Source: Pedobacter hartonius
GTDB taxonomy: Bacteria > Bacteroidota > Bacteroidia > Sphingobacteriales > Sphingobacteriaceae
Direction: 5' to 3'
DNA length: 64,000 nt
NCBI RefSeq assembly: GCF_900107535.1
Contig: NZ_FNRA01000003.1
Location: 372,001 to 436,000, forward strand
Both the position numbers and the translations under genes were made by a program. Every line of letters starts with the position of its first letter. The stretch's first letter is position 1. Positions 56,322 through 64,000 of this stretch are shown piece after piece. A model generated the notes under the pieces. The model ran no database searches, was not told where the DNA came from, and worked only from the letters and a program-made list of their open reading frames with translations.

Positions 56322-57914
56322 CTATTTCTGTCTGGATAGGCGGTCATAGAGACCGTATACTTTGATATTCCTGATCTGGTTCTCTGCTTCCATTTCTGAA
56401 GGATTAAGAAAACCTTTATTCAGCGCTTTAAACCTGTCGTCCAGTTCTTTTGATAATGCCATCAATGTTTTCAGGCCGTTCAATACTTCTGCTTTCTGCG
56501 CTTCCCCATATTCAGGCTGGTTCACCTGCTTTTCAATGACCTGGTACCGCAGGTAATAATTGCGGATATCAGCCATTAACCTGAAGTGTGCAAACTCCTT
56601 CCGGTTTTTTACCGGGTTAAGTGCATACAAAGATTTTACTGCTACGGTATTACTGTCCAGCAGTTGCTTTACGGTCATAGGTGAAGGCGATTTTACTTCG
56701 CCTTGTTTCACTTCATAAGGAGTGGTCTTTAAGGCTTTCCAGAACTCCTGCGACTGTACTTTGCTGAAACCAAAACGGCTTGCTCCATAACGCGTGATGA
56801 AATCTGTGATATTCAGGGGATCTTTAGATTTTACAGCTTCGGTGAAGGCGTCTACCAGGATGTTGAAACCTGAGAGCGGGTAAACGTGACGGATTGCATA
56901 TACTTCAGATACATCTGAGCCTGATTCAAATACCTCATTGTAGATACCAGAAGTAGACCATGAGGTCATTACTATTCCTTTATAGCCGAACTGATCTGCC
57001 GCAGGAAGAAAGTCTTTGATATTGTTAAAATGTTTTTCCCAGTCGGTCAGGTTATAATTATCAGGATTTGATCTCAGTGAGGGCGAACCCCAGATCTCGA
57101 AACCGCTCTCCATGAGCTTTTTGTGATCTCCGAAATGGCTGATATCCCATCCGTAGTTCCAGTCCACAAAAATTGTCCCTTTGGGCAATGATTTGATGGC
57201 TTCCGGATATTTCAGCGCAATGTCTGCCCATAACACGGGTGTTTTACCCAGTTTCAGTACGATATTACACAGCATTTTGATGTAATCTGTGTATAACTTC
57301 GATTTGCCTTCTTTCTCGGCTTTCAGTTTACATTTCTCATCATGTCCAAGGAGATAGGTTTCGTCTCCTCCGATATGGATGTATTTCGAAGTGTGCGTAG
57401 TTGTCAGTTCTGTAAACAGATCGGTAAACAAGGCCTCATCGGCCGCTGTCTCCAGCGGGCAAACCTGAGAATAATCTTTCTGGTCTTCACGCAGGTCTTT
57501 GTATTTTTCATTCCTGAGAATATACTCCACGTGGCCAAAACTTTGCTGTAAAGGGATCACATCGATACCGAGGCCGTTACAATATTTGACAAAGGAAACG
57601 ACCTCCTCTTTGGTATAAGCATACCGGTTAGGGATCAGCGGATGTTTTTCAAAAGGATACGTTGCCTCCCATTCCATTATGATCGTATTCATTCCTGCTT
57701 CTTTGAGCTTTAGCGCGAATTTCCTAAGCGCATCCATGGTCATCACCTGAATCCTGAGGTCAAGGTGAAAGCCCTTTACGATAAAGCCATTGGCCGCCTG
57801 CGCTTTTGACATGCTGGCTTTTGTGGTTTTTGCCTTTGCTGCAGCTGGTTTGGACTGCGCAAATGCTGTGGTGAATATTGCCACGAGAACTAATGTTGTA
57901 AATAGTTTCTTCAT
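56322..57914 (-). CDS. GH20 beta-N-acetylhexosaminidase, exported
   Basis: A 530-residue exported protein with signal peptide (cut near AFAQS), an Ala/Lys-rich linker and a GH20 catalytic TIM barrel: GFHLDLRIQ at its start, MNTIIMEWEA, the catalytic Asp-Glu in IHIGGDETY and SSWSTSGIYNEV near the substrate site. It removes terminal GlcNAc from chitooligosaccharides by substrate-assisted catalysis in the periplasm or on the surface. No N-terminal GH20b domain precedes the barrel, unlike many family members. It starts 11 bp after the MFS transporter and precedes SusC by ~170 bp to the chosen SusC start. Confidence 0.9.
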   Translation of the reverse strand: MKKLFTTLVLVAIFTTAFAQSKPAAAKAKTTKASMSKAQAANGFIVKGFHLDLRIQVMTMDALRKFALKLKEAGMNTIIMEWEATYPFEKHPLIPNRYAYTKEEVVSFVKYCNGLGIDVIPLQQSFGHVEYILRNEKYKDLREDQKDYSQVCPLETAADEALFTDLFTELTTTHTSKYIHIGGDETYLLGHDEKCKLKAEKEGKSKLYTDYIKMLCNIVLKLGKTPVLWADIALKYPEAIKSLPKGTIFVDWNYGWDISHFGDHKKLMESGFEIWGSPSLRSNPDNYNLTDWEKHFNNIKDFLPAADQFGYKGIVMTSWSTSGIYNEVFESGSDVSEVYAIRHVYPLSGFNILVDAFTEAVKSKDPLNITDFITRYGASRFGFSKVQSQEFWKALKTTPYEVKQGEVKSPSPMTVKQLLDSNTVAVKSLYALNPVKNRKEFAHFRLMADIRNYYLRYQVIEKQVNQPEYGEAQKAEVLNGLKTLMALSKELDDRFKALNKGFLNPSEMEAENQIRNIKVYGLYDRLSRQK

Positions 57915-57925
57915 AGATCTATAGT

Positions 57926-59275
57926 TTAATTGATTGATTTTTTCTTGAACCAGTATCTCATCTCATGACCATAAAAAGCGTAAAACACGAGATAAAGGTA
58001 ACAGGGAAACAATACCCAGTACGCTGTTCTCGCATTAAACAGGTCTGCAAAATAACCATAGAAAAGCGGCAGGATAGCACTTCCGCACAAACCCATGATC
58101 ATGATGGATGCCCCTAGCTTGGTAAACCTGCCAAGGCCGTTCAGTGCCAGCGGCCATATCCCGGCCCAGACCAGTGAATTGGCTAAGCCCAGCAGTACAA
58201 TGAACCAGATGGAGATATCGGCAACATGGCCCAGAAAGCTGACCGTACTATGGGCAAATATGATGAGCAATGTAAATACTGTTCCCATCAGAGCACAGAC
58301 CCTGAAAACATTGACCTGGCTGATGTACCGGGGAATAAGCAAAATACCCAGCAGGTAACCGGTGATGGTGGCAAACAGTGTGTAGGATGGAAAAACTTTG
58401 GCCTCCATCAGCTGGATATGCATTGAATTGGCATAACCGATGATGGTGTCAATAGCAATAACCTGGGTGCCTACATGAAGAAAGATGGCCACTGCGCCAA
58501 GGATGAGATGCGGAAACTGGAAAATATGTGTTTTATCGGAGTTTGCACTAGCCACCTCGGCGCTCTCCTGTTCAGTATCTATTTCGGGCAGTGGCGAAAA
58601 ACGGATAAAAAGTCCGAGGCCTATCAATACTGTTCCCAGCACACTGTAGGGAAGAATTACCCTGCTGATTAGCTCATTTAAGGCTTCGTCCTTTTCTATA
58701 TTGCTCATCAGCGGCAATTGCCTGAATAACTCGCTGTCTGTGACTTTGAGTACCACAGAAGCAAATAACAAAGGCGCGAGAATACCTGCGGCTTTATTGC
58801 AGATCCCCATGATGCTGATACGCCGTGCGGCAGTTTCTTTGGCACCCAGTATGGTAATGTATGGGTTTGCGGCCGACTGTAGTACGGCCAGTCCGGAGCC
58901 TATAGTAAACAGCCCCAGTAAAAATGCGGTATATGTTCTGGTCAAAGCAGCAGGGATAAACAGGAATGCCCCCGCAGCCATGAGCCATAATCCAAGCATG
59001 ATTCCCTTTTTAAAGCCCATCCTTTTCAGCAAAAACGAAGAAGGAACGGACATCACGAAATAAGAGATATAAAAGGCGAAGGCCACAAAATAAGATTCAA
59101 AATTGCTCAGCTCACAGGCGATCTTAAAATAAGGGATCAAGATAGAGTTCACCCAGGTTACAAATCCGAAAATAAAGAACAAGACACCAATGATCAGCAT
59201 GGAAGTCTGCGTTTCCCTCTCAGTAAGTGAACCGGCATGTATTGCAATGATTGGCTTTCTTGTTTTGTCAGACAT
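57926..59275 (-). CDS. Sugar MFS transporter (FucP/NagP-like)
   Basis: A 449-residue inner-membrane carrier with twelve predicted helices: SMLIIGVLFFIFGFVTWVNS near the N-terminus, GSGLAVLQSAANPYI in the middle and LGLANSLVWAGIWPLALNGL and MGLCGSAILPLFYGYFADL near the end. These are marks of the fucose/glucose-galactose:H+ symporter family, to which NagP belongs. Being first in the run with GH20, SusC and SusD and having the operator repeated upstream, it most likely imports GlcNAc or its oligomers. The assignment to GlcNAc is from context, not from residues. Confidence 0.88.
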   Translation of the reverse strand: MSDKTRKPIIAIHAGSLTERETQTSMLIIGVLFFIFGFVTWVNSILIPYFKIACELSNFESYFVAFAFYISYFVMSVPSSFLLKRMGFKKGIMLGLWLMAAGAFLFIPAALTRTYTAFLLGLFTIGSGLAVLQSAANPYITILGAKETAARRISIMGICNKAAGILAPLLFASVVLKVTDSELFRQLPLMSNIEKDEALNELISRVILPYSVLGTVLIGLGLFIRFSPLPEIDTEQESAEVASANSDKTHIFQFPHLILGAVAIFLHVGTQVIAIDTIIGYANSMHIQLMEAKVFPSYTLFATITGYLLGILLIPRYISQVNVFRVCALMGTVFTLLIIFAHSTVSFLGHVADISIWFIVLLGLANSLVWAGIWPLALNGLGRFTKLGASIMIMGLCGSAILPLFYGYFADLFNARTAYWVLFPCYLYLVFYAFYGHEMRYWFKKKSIN

Positions 59276-59316
59276 TAGGATAAATATTAAGCTTAGTTGA
59301 ATCTTTTCATATTTTA

Positions 59317-59330
59317 CGTGTACGTACCCG
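59317..59330. promoter_or_regulatory. LacI-type operator O1 upstream of the MFS gene
   Basis: CGTGTACGTACCCG, a near-palindrome with core GTACGTAC and central CG, as LacI-family operators have. It lies 41 bp before the MFS start. The same 14-mer occurs, inverted, upstream of nagA. Confidence 0.8.
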
Positions 59331-59436
59331 ATATATCATAAAAAAAACACTTAACTGTTTTTTTTGCAATTTATATTGTTTTTCAAATTCAGGTGGCAAT
59401 GAGTAATACGGGAATCAAATGCTGCTGATATATTGA

Positions 59437-59450
59437 CGTTTACGTACCCG
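59437..59450. promoter_or_regulatory. Operator O2 upstream of the MFS gene
   Basis: CGTTTACGTACCCG, one base different from O1. Its centre is 120 bp from O1, a distance that allows looping. A third weaker copy, AACGTACCCAAA, lies near 59608-59618, just past the lacI stop codon. Confidence 0.7.
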
Positions 59451-59624
59451 AAGATAATCAAATAAATGTACATTTCAAATGTTTATTGGTTTATTCACAA
59501 AATTTTGATCAATAGCTGTTCTCTTTATCCAAAACAGGGGTTTTATTCTGACTGAATGTTGTCAGAATTAGATTGTAAAGGTAATTTTATGAAAAAACAG
59601 CCCTTGAAACGTACCCAAAAACAA

Positions 59625-60692
59625 TTAATTCCTATAGAACTTATAATTTTCCTTTGTAATAATATCAATTGGCATAAAATAGGCCTTATCTACCTCGGTA
59701 TGCAACACTAAATTTTGATATAACGTCATTATTCCCCGATAGCCCTGCTCCTGCGGCTTCTGGCAAATCAAAAAATCTATTGCACCGCTTTTCAGGTACC
59801 TGATATTTTCAGTAAGATAATCGTACCCGATCAGCAAAACATCATTTATTTCGGATTCTTCCATAAATCGGGCTACAGAAAAAACCCTTGAATTGGTTAC
59901 AAATATGGCTTTTACATCGGGATGGGTAACCAATAATTCCTTCAGCCTGCTGGCCACTGATGGGTAATCAGTCTGCCTGATATCAGCCTTTACGATTGAA
60001 TTGTTCTTTTGATTGTCTTTAAAATAAGCAGTAAACCCTTCCTCTTTTCTTAATAAATGGTGAAAATTATCCATTTCTTTGGAGATATTGATGATCAGGA
60101 CCTTTCCGCTTTGTTCAATGGCATAATTGGTGAGATGTGCACTCAGGTAACCGCTATGAAACAGATCAGGCCCGATGTACCCCAGACTATCCTGGTTGGG
60201 AATATCAGAATTGATAAATACATAAGGGATATTCAGGTGCTGGCATTCCCTGGTAAATTCTAAGGATTCATTGATAAAAGAAGGCGCCAGTAGGATCCCG
60301 TCTACCGTACTTTTAAGAATCTTTTTCGTTTGGGCCACGAACGATGATTTATCATTCTGATCAAAAAAATACTTTTCGATCCTGATGCCGTACTGCCTGA
60401 TTTCAGATTCTGCCTGCTCAATTCCCGTCAGTGGTGCTTTCCAGAATTCAGTTTCCTGTGAAATCGCCGGGATCAGGATAGCCAAATGAAGCTGCTTTTT
60501 TGACGCCAGTCTTCTCGCCAGTATATTCGGCTGGTAGTCCAGTTCTTTTATAATAGCCAGTATGGTGTTCTTGGTGTTTTCAGAGACACCGGTCCTGTTA
60601 TGAATCACCCTGTCCACAGTTGCAATTGAGACATTCGCCCTTCTGGCTATTTCCTTTACACCAGACAACTCTGCATCACTGTGTTTTTTCAT
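59625..60692 (-). CDS. LacI-family transcriptional regulator of the GlcNAc locus
   Basis: A 355-residue repressor: N-terminal HTH with VKEIARRANVSIATVDRVIH and NILARRLASKKQ, then a periplasmic-binding-protein-like effector domain (LAILIPAISQET, SLGYIGPDLFHSGYLSAHL, NSRVFSVARF, LICQKPQEQGYRGIM). The HTH fits a LacI-type recognition helix (S-I-A-T-V-D). It sits inside the nag locus between nagB and the MFS gene, with GTACGTAC operators on both sides, and is the obvious candidate to bind them. Effector is likely a GlcNAc derivative (inference). A 19-codon leader frame precedes it. Confidence 0.92.
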   Translation of the reverse strand: MKKHSDAELSGVKEIARRANVSIATVDRVIHNRTGVSENTKNTILAIIKELDYQPNILARRLASKKQLHLAILIPAISQETEFWKAPLTGIEQAESEIRQYGIRIEKYFFDQNDKSSFVAQTKKILKSTVDGILLAPSFINESLEFTRECQHLNIPYVFINSDIPNQDSLGYIGPDLFHSGYLSAHLTNYAIEQSGKVLIINISKEMDNFHHLLRKEEGFTAYFKDNQKNNSIVKADIRQTDYPSVASRLKELLVTHPDVKAIFVTNSRVFSVARFMEESEINDVLLIGYDYLTENIRYLKSGAIDFLICQKPQEQGYRGIMTLYQNLVLHTEVDKAYFMPIDIITKENYKFYRN

Positions 60693-60715
60693 GTGTATAT
60701 ATTGATTTTTAGTGG

Positions 60716-60775
60716 TTATGAAGCTATCATCTGCTTATCTCTGTCTGTAAAGCGGTAAGCTGATGATGGTTTCAT
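60716..60775 (-). CDS. Short upstream open reading frame before lacI (19 codons)
   Basis: ATG at 60775, MKPSSAYRFTDRDKQMIAS, stop 60716-60718, 23 nt before the lacI start. Its leader region (TTCATGTG, TATAT, TTGATTTT on plus) closely repeats that of the lacI start, as if the initiation site was duplicated. It may act as a translational leader or be chance. Confidence 0.3.
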   Translation of the reverse strand: MKPSSAYRFTDRDKQMIAS

Positions 60776-60830
60776 GTGTTTATATTTGATTTTAACGTTT
60801 ATAGCTCTACACCTTTAGATCAGCATATCT

Positions 60831-61586
60831 TTATATCAATACACTGCTCTGATCATCCGTAAACAATATCGCATTTGGCTGTTTCCGGAGTATGGTTGAA
60901 GGATAGTGCTCTGATATAGATTCGGTTAAAGTATGGTAAACGGCATTTGCCTTTTTTTCTCCGGGAACCATCGCAAAAGCATAAGTTGCTTTCAACAGGG
61001 TGGGAATGGTAAGGGTTAGCGCATGGGTAGGTACTTCATCCAGCGTTTCAAAACAGCCGTCATTCACCTGCTGTATCCTGCATTCCAGGTCAAGATCCAC
61101 CACTTTTACCAAAAGAGGATCATTGAAATCTGCCACATGCGGATCATTAAAGGCCAGGTGCGTATTTTCTCCGATACCCATGCAAACAATATCAGTGGGA
61201 AATTCTTTCAGCAGATCTGAATAACGCAGGCATTCATCCATTGCATCTGCGGCGTTTCCATCCAGATAATGAACTGAATTAAACTTCACCTTATCAAACA
61301 GCCTTTCACGCAGAAAATTTCCAAAGCCCTGTGGTGCGCTGGCGTCAAGATTAAGGTATTCATCCATATGGAAAGCATTGATCCGGCTCCAGTCTACCTC
61401 TTTTTTCACCAGGTTTTCAAGGAATTCATTTTGCGAAGGAGCGGCAGCGAAGATGATATTCACAATGGGCTTGTCTTTCAGCAGTTCATTAATTTTCTCA
61501 CTCACGGCTTCGGCAGCAACCCCCCCCATAACAGCCCTGCTTTCCAGGGATTTTACAATAAGCTTGTCTTTTACGATCTGTTTCAT
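60831..61586 (-). CDS. nagB: Glucosamine-6-phosphate deaminase, divergent subfamily
   Basis: A 251-residue NagB/SugarPI-fold protein. It has INAFHMDEYLNL with the catalytic Asp, GIGENTHLAFNDP around the active-site His, and VPTHALTLTIPTLLKA with YAFAMVPGEKKANAVY. The loop usually reads GENGHLAF in this subfamily; here a Thr replaces the Gly before His. The group differs from classical NagB (and from the copy at 21167). It lies 9 bp after nagA, so both steps from GlcNAc-6-P to fructose-6-P are coded together. The GENTH change does not touch His or Glu. Confidence 0.85.
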   Translation of the reverse strand: MKQIVKDKLIVKSLESRAVMGGVAAEAVSEKINELLKDKPIVNIIFAAAPSQNEFLENLVKKEVDWSRINAFHMDEYLNLDASAPQGFGNFLRERLFDKVKFNSVHYLDGNAADAMDECLRYSDLLKEFPTDIVCMGIGENTHLAFNDPHVADFNDPLLVKVVDLDLECRIQQVNDGCFETLDEVPTHALTLTIPTLLKATYAFAMVPGEKKANAVYHTLTESISEHYPSTILRKQPNAILFTDDQSSVLI

Positions 61587-61595
61587 TTATGTTAT

Positions 61596-62804
61596 TTAAG
61601 AGTTTATACCAAAATCAGGTGCAGTATAGATGACCTGTCCGTTGACGATCGTGGTTTTGATGTTGATCTGTTCATCAAAGATCACAATATCGGCATCTTT
61701 ACCTGCCAGCAGTGAACCTTTTCGGTCAGCTACCTGCATAATTGTTGCGGGAGTTAAGGTCATCATCTTCACCGCCTCTATCACAGGCACCCCGGCCAAA
61801 TTGATCATGTTCCTCACCAGCCTGTCAGCCGTAGCCACACTGCCCGCAAATGACGAACGGTCAGGAAGTTTTGCAACGCCATCCTCTATGATAACTTTTA
61901 GGCCCGTCTGCAGGTTTCCCAGTACGCTTTCCCCTTCCGGCATCCCTGCCCCGCGCATCGCATCGGTGATCAGTGCAGTACGGTCAGCACCTTTAATCTT
62001 ATATACCAGTTTGAGCAAGGGAGCCGGCAAGTGTATGCCGTCAGCGATGATCTCTACATCCATTGCATCAATAATAAACGCACTTTCTATTACCCCGGCA
62101 TATCTGAATGCATTGCGTCTGTGTACACCGGACATGCCCGAGTAAAGATGCGTTGCAAGTGTATATCCGTTTTCAAAGGCTTCAACCACTTCATCATAAT
62201 TGGCATCGGTATGGGCTAATGCAGGCAGTACACCTTTCGTTTTCAGATATTTAGCGAATTCAATAGCTCCTTTTAATTCCGGCGCAGCACTCCATCGCCT
62301 GATGGATTTTGAATAATCCAGCACCGCGGTATATTCTGCAACATCCGGGTCACGGATATACCTTGGGTCCTGCGCACCGCGCTGGCTTTGGGCAAAATAA
62401 GGCCCTTCCAGGTGCATCCCAAGGAACTGTGAGCCTTTAGTGTTCTGCTGATGGGCCATCTCATACAAATCGAGCGTTTTGAGCAGGTCTTCCTTCTCAC
62501 TGGTTAAGGTAGTAGGCACCATGGCCGTAGTGCCGTATTTTGCATGGGTTTCCGCGATCTTTAAAAAGGCTTCAACATGACCATCCATAAAATCGTACCC
62601 CCCGCCCCCGTGCACATGGATATCAATAAACCCCGGTGAAACGTACATTCCCGCGGCATCGATCAGTACTGCATCAGGTGCATCGATATCTTTTTCACTT
62701 ATAGCTTCAATGTTATTGCCTGTTATGATCACCGTAGCACCGTCAATTATACGGTATGGGGTGATTACACGGCCATTGATTATTTTTATTTGTGTCTTAT
62801 GCAT
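61596..62804 (-). CDS. nagA: N-acetylglucosamine-6-phosphate deacetylase
   Basis: A 402-residue amidohydrolase that deacetylates GlcNAc-6-phosphate. Metal and substrate motifs: FIDIHVHGGGGYDFMDG, GMHLEGPYFAQSQRGAQ with the metal Glu, ALAHTDANYDE and ATHLYSGMSGVHRR with the metal His residues, TDAMRGAGMPEG with the catalytic Asp. First gene of the nagA-nagB pair (9 bp apart). An inverted operator lies 43 bp upstream, so LacI-type control is expected. Length normal for NagA. Cytoplasmic. Confidence 0.95.
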   Translation of the reverse strand: MHKTQIKIINGRVITPYRIIDGATVIITGNNIEAISEKDIDAPDAVLIDAAGMYVSPGFIDIHVHGGGGYDFMDGHVEAFLKIAETHAKYGTTAMVPTTLTSEKEDLLKTLDLYEMAHQQNTKGSQFLGMHLEGPYFAQSQRGAQDPRYIRDPDVAEYTAVLDYSKSIRRWSAAPELKGAIEFAKYLKTKGVLPALAHTDANYDEVVEAFENGYTLATHLYSGMSGVHRRNAFRYAGVIESAFIIDAMDVEIIADGIHLPAPLLKLVYKIKGADRTALITDAMRGAGMPEGESVLGNLQTGLKVIIEDGVAKLPDRSSFAGSVATADRLVRNMINLAGVPVIEAVKMMTLTPATIMQVADRKGSLLAGKDADIVIFDEQINIKTTIVNGQVIYTAPDFGINS

Positions 62805-62846
62805 ACATTGTCCAGATTACACCGAATAATTAGGTTGAAGCATTTT

Positions 62847-62860
62847 CGGGTACGTACACG
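62847..62860. promoter_or_regulatory. LacI-type operator O3 upstream of nagA
   Basis: CGGGTACGTACACG, the exact reverse complement of O1. It adjoins TATATTCG, read on the minus strand, which resembles a -7 element (TAnnTTTG with one change), so bound repressor would block initiation. Confidence 0.8.
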
Positions 62861-62931
62861 AATATAGATAAGAATTTCAATAAAAAAAATTTAATTCAAT
62901 AAATCAGCGTTTAAGTTAAAAATATACGACT

Positions 62932-63190
62932 TTAAAAAACACATTTTTTCGGCTTCAGATTGAAATTAAACAACAAAGGATAGTTCTTTTTGCCTTTAGC
63001 AGATGGTGTTTGGTCAAGCCAGGTGTATTTATCAGCGATATTCCAAAAGGTAACACCTGAAAGTATATCCTTATACTGACGGAATACTTTAAAAACGGAA
63101 GTGTACTGCGCAATCTGCTGTTCTTCCAGCAAGGGTGTATATACATCCGGTGCCGCCAGCCAGGCAGAGCCGCGTTTTTCTTTTCCGGTG
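62932..63190 (-). pseudogene. 3' end of a GH10 xylanase gene (relic)
   Basis: The minus-strand frame ending at 62932 encodes about 75 residues that match the C-terminal end of family 10 endo-xylanases: LLEEQQIAQYTSVFKVFRQY, DILSGVTFWNIADKYTWLD, and a KNYPLLFNFNLKPKK end. The catalytic Glu residues and the rest of the barrel are missing. Upstream the frame leaves the xylanase and runs into fecR sequence. The protein cannot be active. Right after nagA's operator region, it is evidence of a deleted xylan locus. Confidence 0.8.
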
Positions 63191-63756
63191 ATCCTGCGCA
63201 CCATGGTTTACCCTTACAGATCCTTCCAGCAGGGTGGTTTTCTGGGTAACAGCATCAGGGTAAGCCATGACGTTAAAATGCGTGCCTAGCACTTCTACCT
63301 CCGATTCTCCGGTCTGTACAGAAAACGGCATTCTCACTGTTCGTTTTGCTAGGGAGGTATACACTTTGGCCACTTCGAAATAGGCCTCTCCTTTCAACGT
63401 CACCTTCCGCTCCGAAGCATCAAATACCTTAGGGAATGTCAGTGAAGATCCTGCATTCAGCTATATCCTGGTTCCATCAGGCAGCGTCAGCTGATATTGC
63501 CCTCCTTTTGGCGTAGTGATAGTATTCAGCGTATTTTTGAGCCCCTCGTTACTGCGGTTTGCCGCATAGATCAGCTGCCCGTCTGTAGTTTTTTAACAGC
63601 GGTACTGCCCTGCATGGCCAGTACGCCGTTGCAAGCATTGTTTAGTTCAATAACGGATCCGTCGCCCAGTCTGAGCAGGGCATTATTGCTGCCGGGCTTC
63701 AGTACAATTCCCCGTACAGCAGCAGCGGTAGCAGGTCGTTTGGCGCTGCCATTAAA
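63191..63756 (-). pseudogene. Degraded fecR (anti-sigma factor) relic
   Basis: Fragments on the minus strand read as FecR middle domain: IVLKPGSNNALLRLGDGSVI, then after a one-base shift near 63580-63585 GQLIYAANRSNEGLKNTLNT and TTPKGGQYQLTLPDGTRI, a TAG at 63461-63463 where Trp is usual, then LNAGSSLTFPKVFDASERK, TLKGEAYFEVAK and LEGSVRVNHGAQ. The N-terminal cytoplasmic and membrane parts and the C-terminal domain are absent. A further TAA (63757-63759) closes the frame upstream. FecR would have controlled an ECF sigma factor and a SusC transporter with STN domain. Confidence 0.85.
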
Positions 63757-63945
63757 TTATCGGTATGCAGGCGCATATTTGGTTATTGAATAAAACGAAT
63801 ATATACTTGATTATTGACTTTCCCATATAATAATATTTGCAACTATAAAAATTGTTGCTTATTTAGAGATATTTATTACTTATTATTTCAGTATAACGTC
63901 GCCGCAATCCCGATATACGCTTTTAACCCCTTAAAACGATTAATC
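63757..63945. other. Intergenic stretch after the relic
   Basis: AT-rich, no gene seen. It may contain the promoter of the next plus-strand gene. Confidence 0.4.
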
Positions 63946-64000
63946 ATGTATAAGATTGCACTATGTATCTTGTTATGCTGTATACTTAACCGCGCCAATG
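63946..64000 (+). CDS. Start of an exported protein (truncated by window end)
   Basis: ATG at 63946 opens 18 codons of a hydrophobic N-terminus (MYKIALCILLCCILNRAN), like a signal or lipoprotein signal peptide. The rest lies outside. No family can be assigned. Confidence 0.4.
   Translation, partial: MYKIALCILLCCILNRAN

Larger units (their letters stand above)
59276..59624. other. Intergenic region between the lacI-like gene and the MFS gene
   Basis: About 350 bp, AT-rich, holding two clear operators and one weak one (see entries) and the promoter of the long MFS-GH20-SusCD transcript. No gene recognised. Confidence 0.6.

Noticed and set aside
61630..62145. A 171-codon plus-strand frame
   Set aside because: Shadow of nagA; composition is Ser/Thr/Pro-rich as expected of antisense reading.
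1..64000. tRNA or rRNA genes, CRISPR arrays, prophage or restriction-modification or toxin-antitoxin systems
   Set aside because: Looked for on both strands by characteristic motifs and context; none was recognised.

Overview
The window looks like a chromosomal piece of a Bacteroidota genome of the Sphingobacteriaceae type (Pedobacter-like). The reasons are two SusC/SusD pairs, many exported glycoside hydrolases, a regulator that fuses a propeller sensor to a LuxR-type helix-turn-helix, FecR remains, AT-rich gene starts with promoter elements of the TTTG / TAnnTTTG kind, and predicted lipoproteins. The genus is inferred; no rRNA, tRNA, CRISPR array or complete insertion sequence was recognised.

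Layout. 1-10.1 kb: a truncated kinase-like/outer-membrane barrel protein, an exported carboxylesterase, a Tat-exported Dabb protein, a CheB-CheR-PAS-histidine kinase hybrid, an acyl-CoA dehydrogenase, a TruC-type pseudouridine synthase and a small membrane protein. 10.1-13.4 kb: a long near-perfect hairpin, then a TPP riboswitch and a thiM-thiE-thiD-tenA thiamin salvage operon with overlapping genes. 13.4-17.7 kb: alpha/beta hydrolase, serine hydrolase, a PD-(D/E)XK (Rpn-like) nuclease and a ThuA protein. 17.9-20.9 kb: a sensor/HTH regulator split by one in-frame TAG codon. 21.1-24.3 kb: an amino-sugar group (NagB-like deaminase, GH18 chitinase, NagX-like membrane protein). 25.4-29.1 kb: a redox cluster (sorbosone-dehydrogenase-like protein with cytochrome c, SMP-30, exported RidA, cytochrome c). 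29.4-34.5 kb: SusC/SusD pair 1. 35-41.9 kb: a broken small lipoprotein, GH35, a GIN-domain protein, MazG-like and DUF72 proteins, then an iron-uptake operon (two small membrane proteins, a PepSY protein) followed by a siderophore receptor at 42.0-44.4 kb. 45.3-46.8 kb: a frameshifted GH28 pectinase. 46.8-50.5 kb: phosphate transporter, universal stress protein and PHP metallohydrolase. 50.6-62.8 kb: a GlcNAc/chitooligosaccharide locus in the order nagA, nagB, lacI regulator, MFS transporter, GH20, SusC, SusD, CBM9-like. A 14-bp palindromic operator is repeated upstream of nagA and of the transporter. 62.9-63.8 kb: remains of a fecR gene joined out of frame to the 3' end of a GH10 xylanase gene. 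63.9 kb: the start of another exported protein.

How the genes work together. In the 50-63 kb locus, oligosaccharides would be captured by SusCD, cut by GH20, imported as GlcNAc by the MFS protein, and then deacetylated and deaminated by NagA and NagB under LacI control. The second nagB with chitinase and NagX near 21-24 kb looks like a companion set. The thiamin operon salvages thiazole and pyrimidine moieties and is controlled by TPP.

The most notable pattern is decay. There is one in-frame nonsense codon, three probable one-base frameshifts, and a composite fecR-xylanase relic that reads as the scar of a deleted xylan-utilisation locus. No clearly new defence or mobile system was seen. The best leads are this scar, the interrupted regulator, the 32-bp hairpin, the operator set and the exported members of normally cytosolic families.
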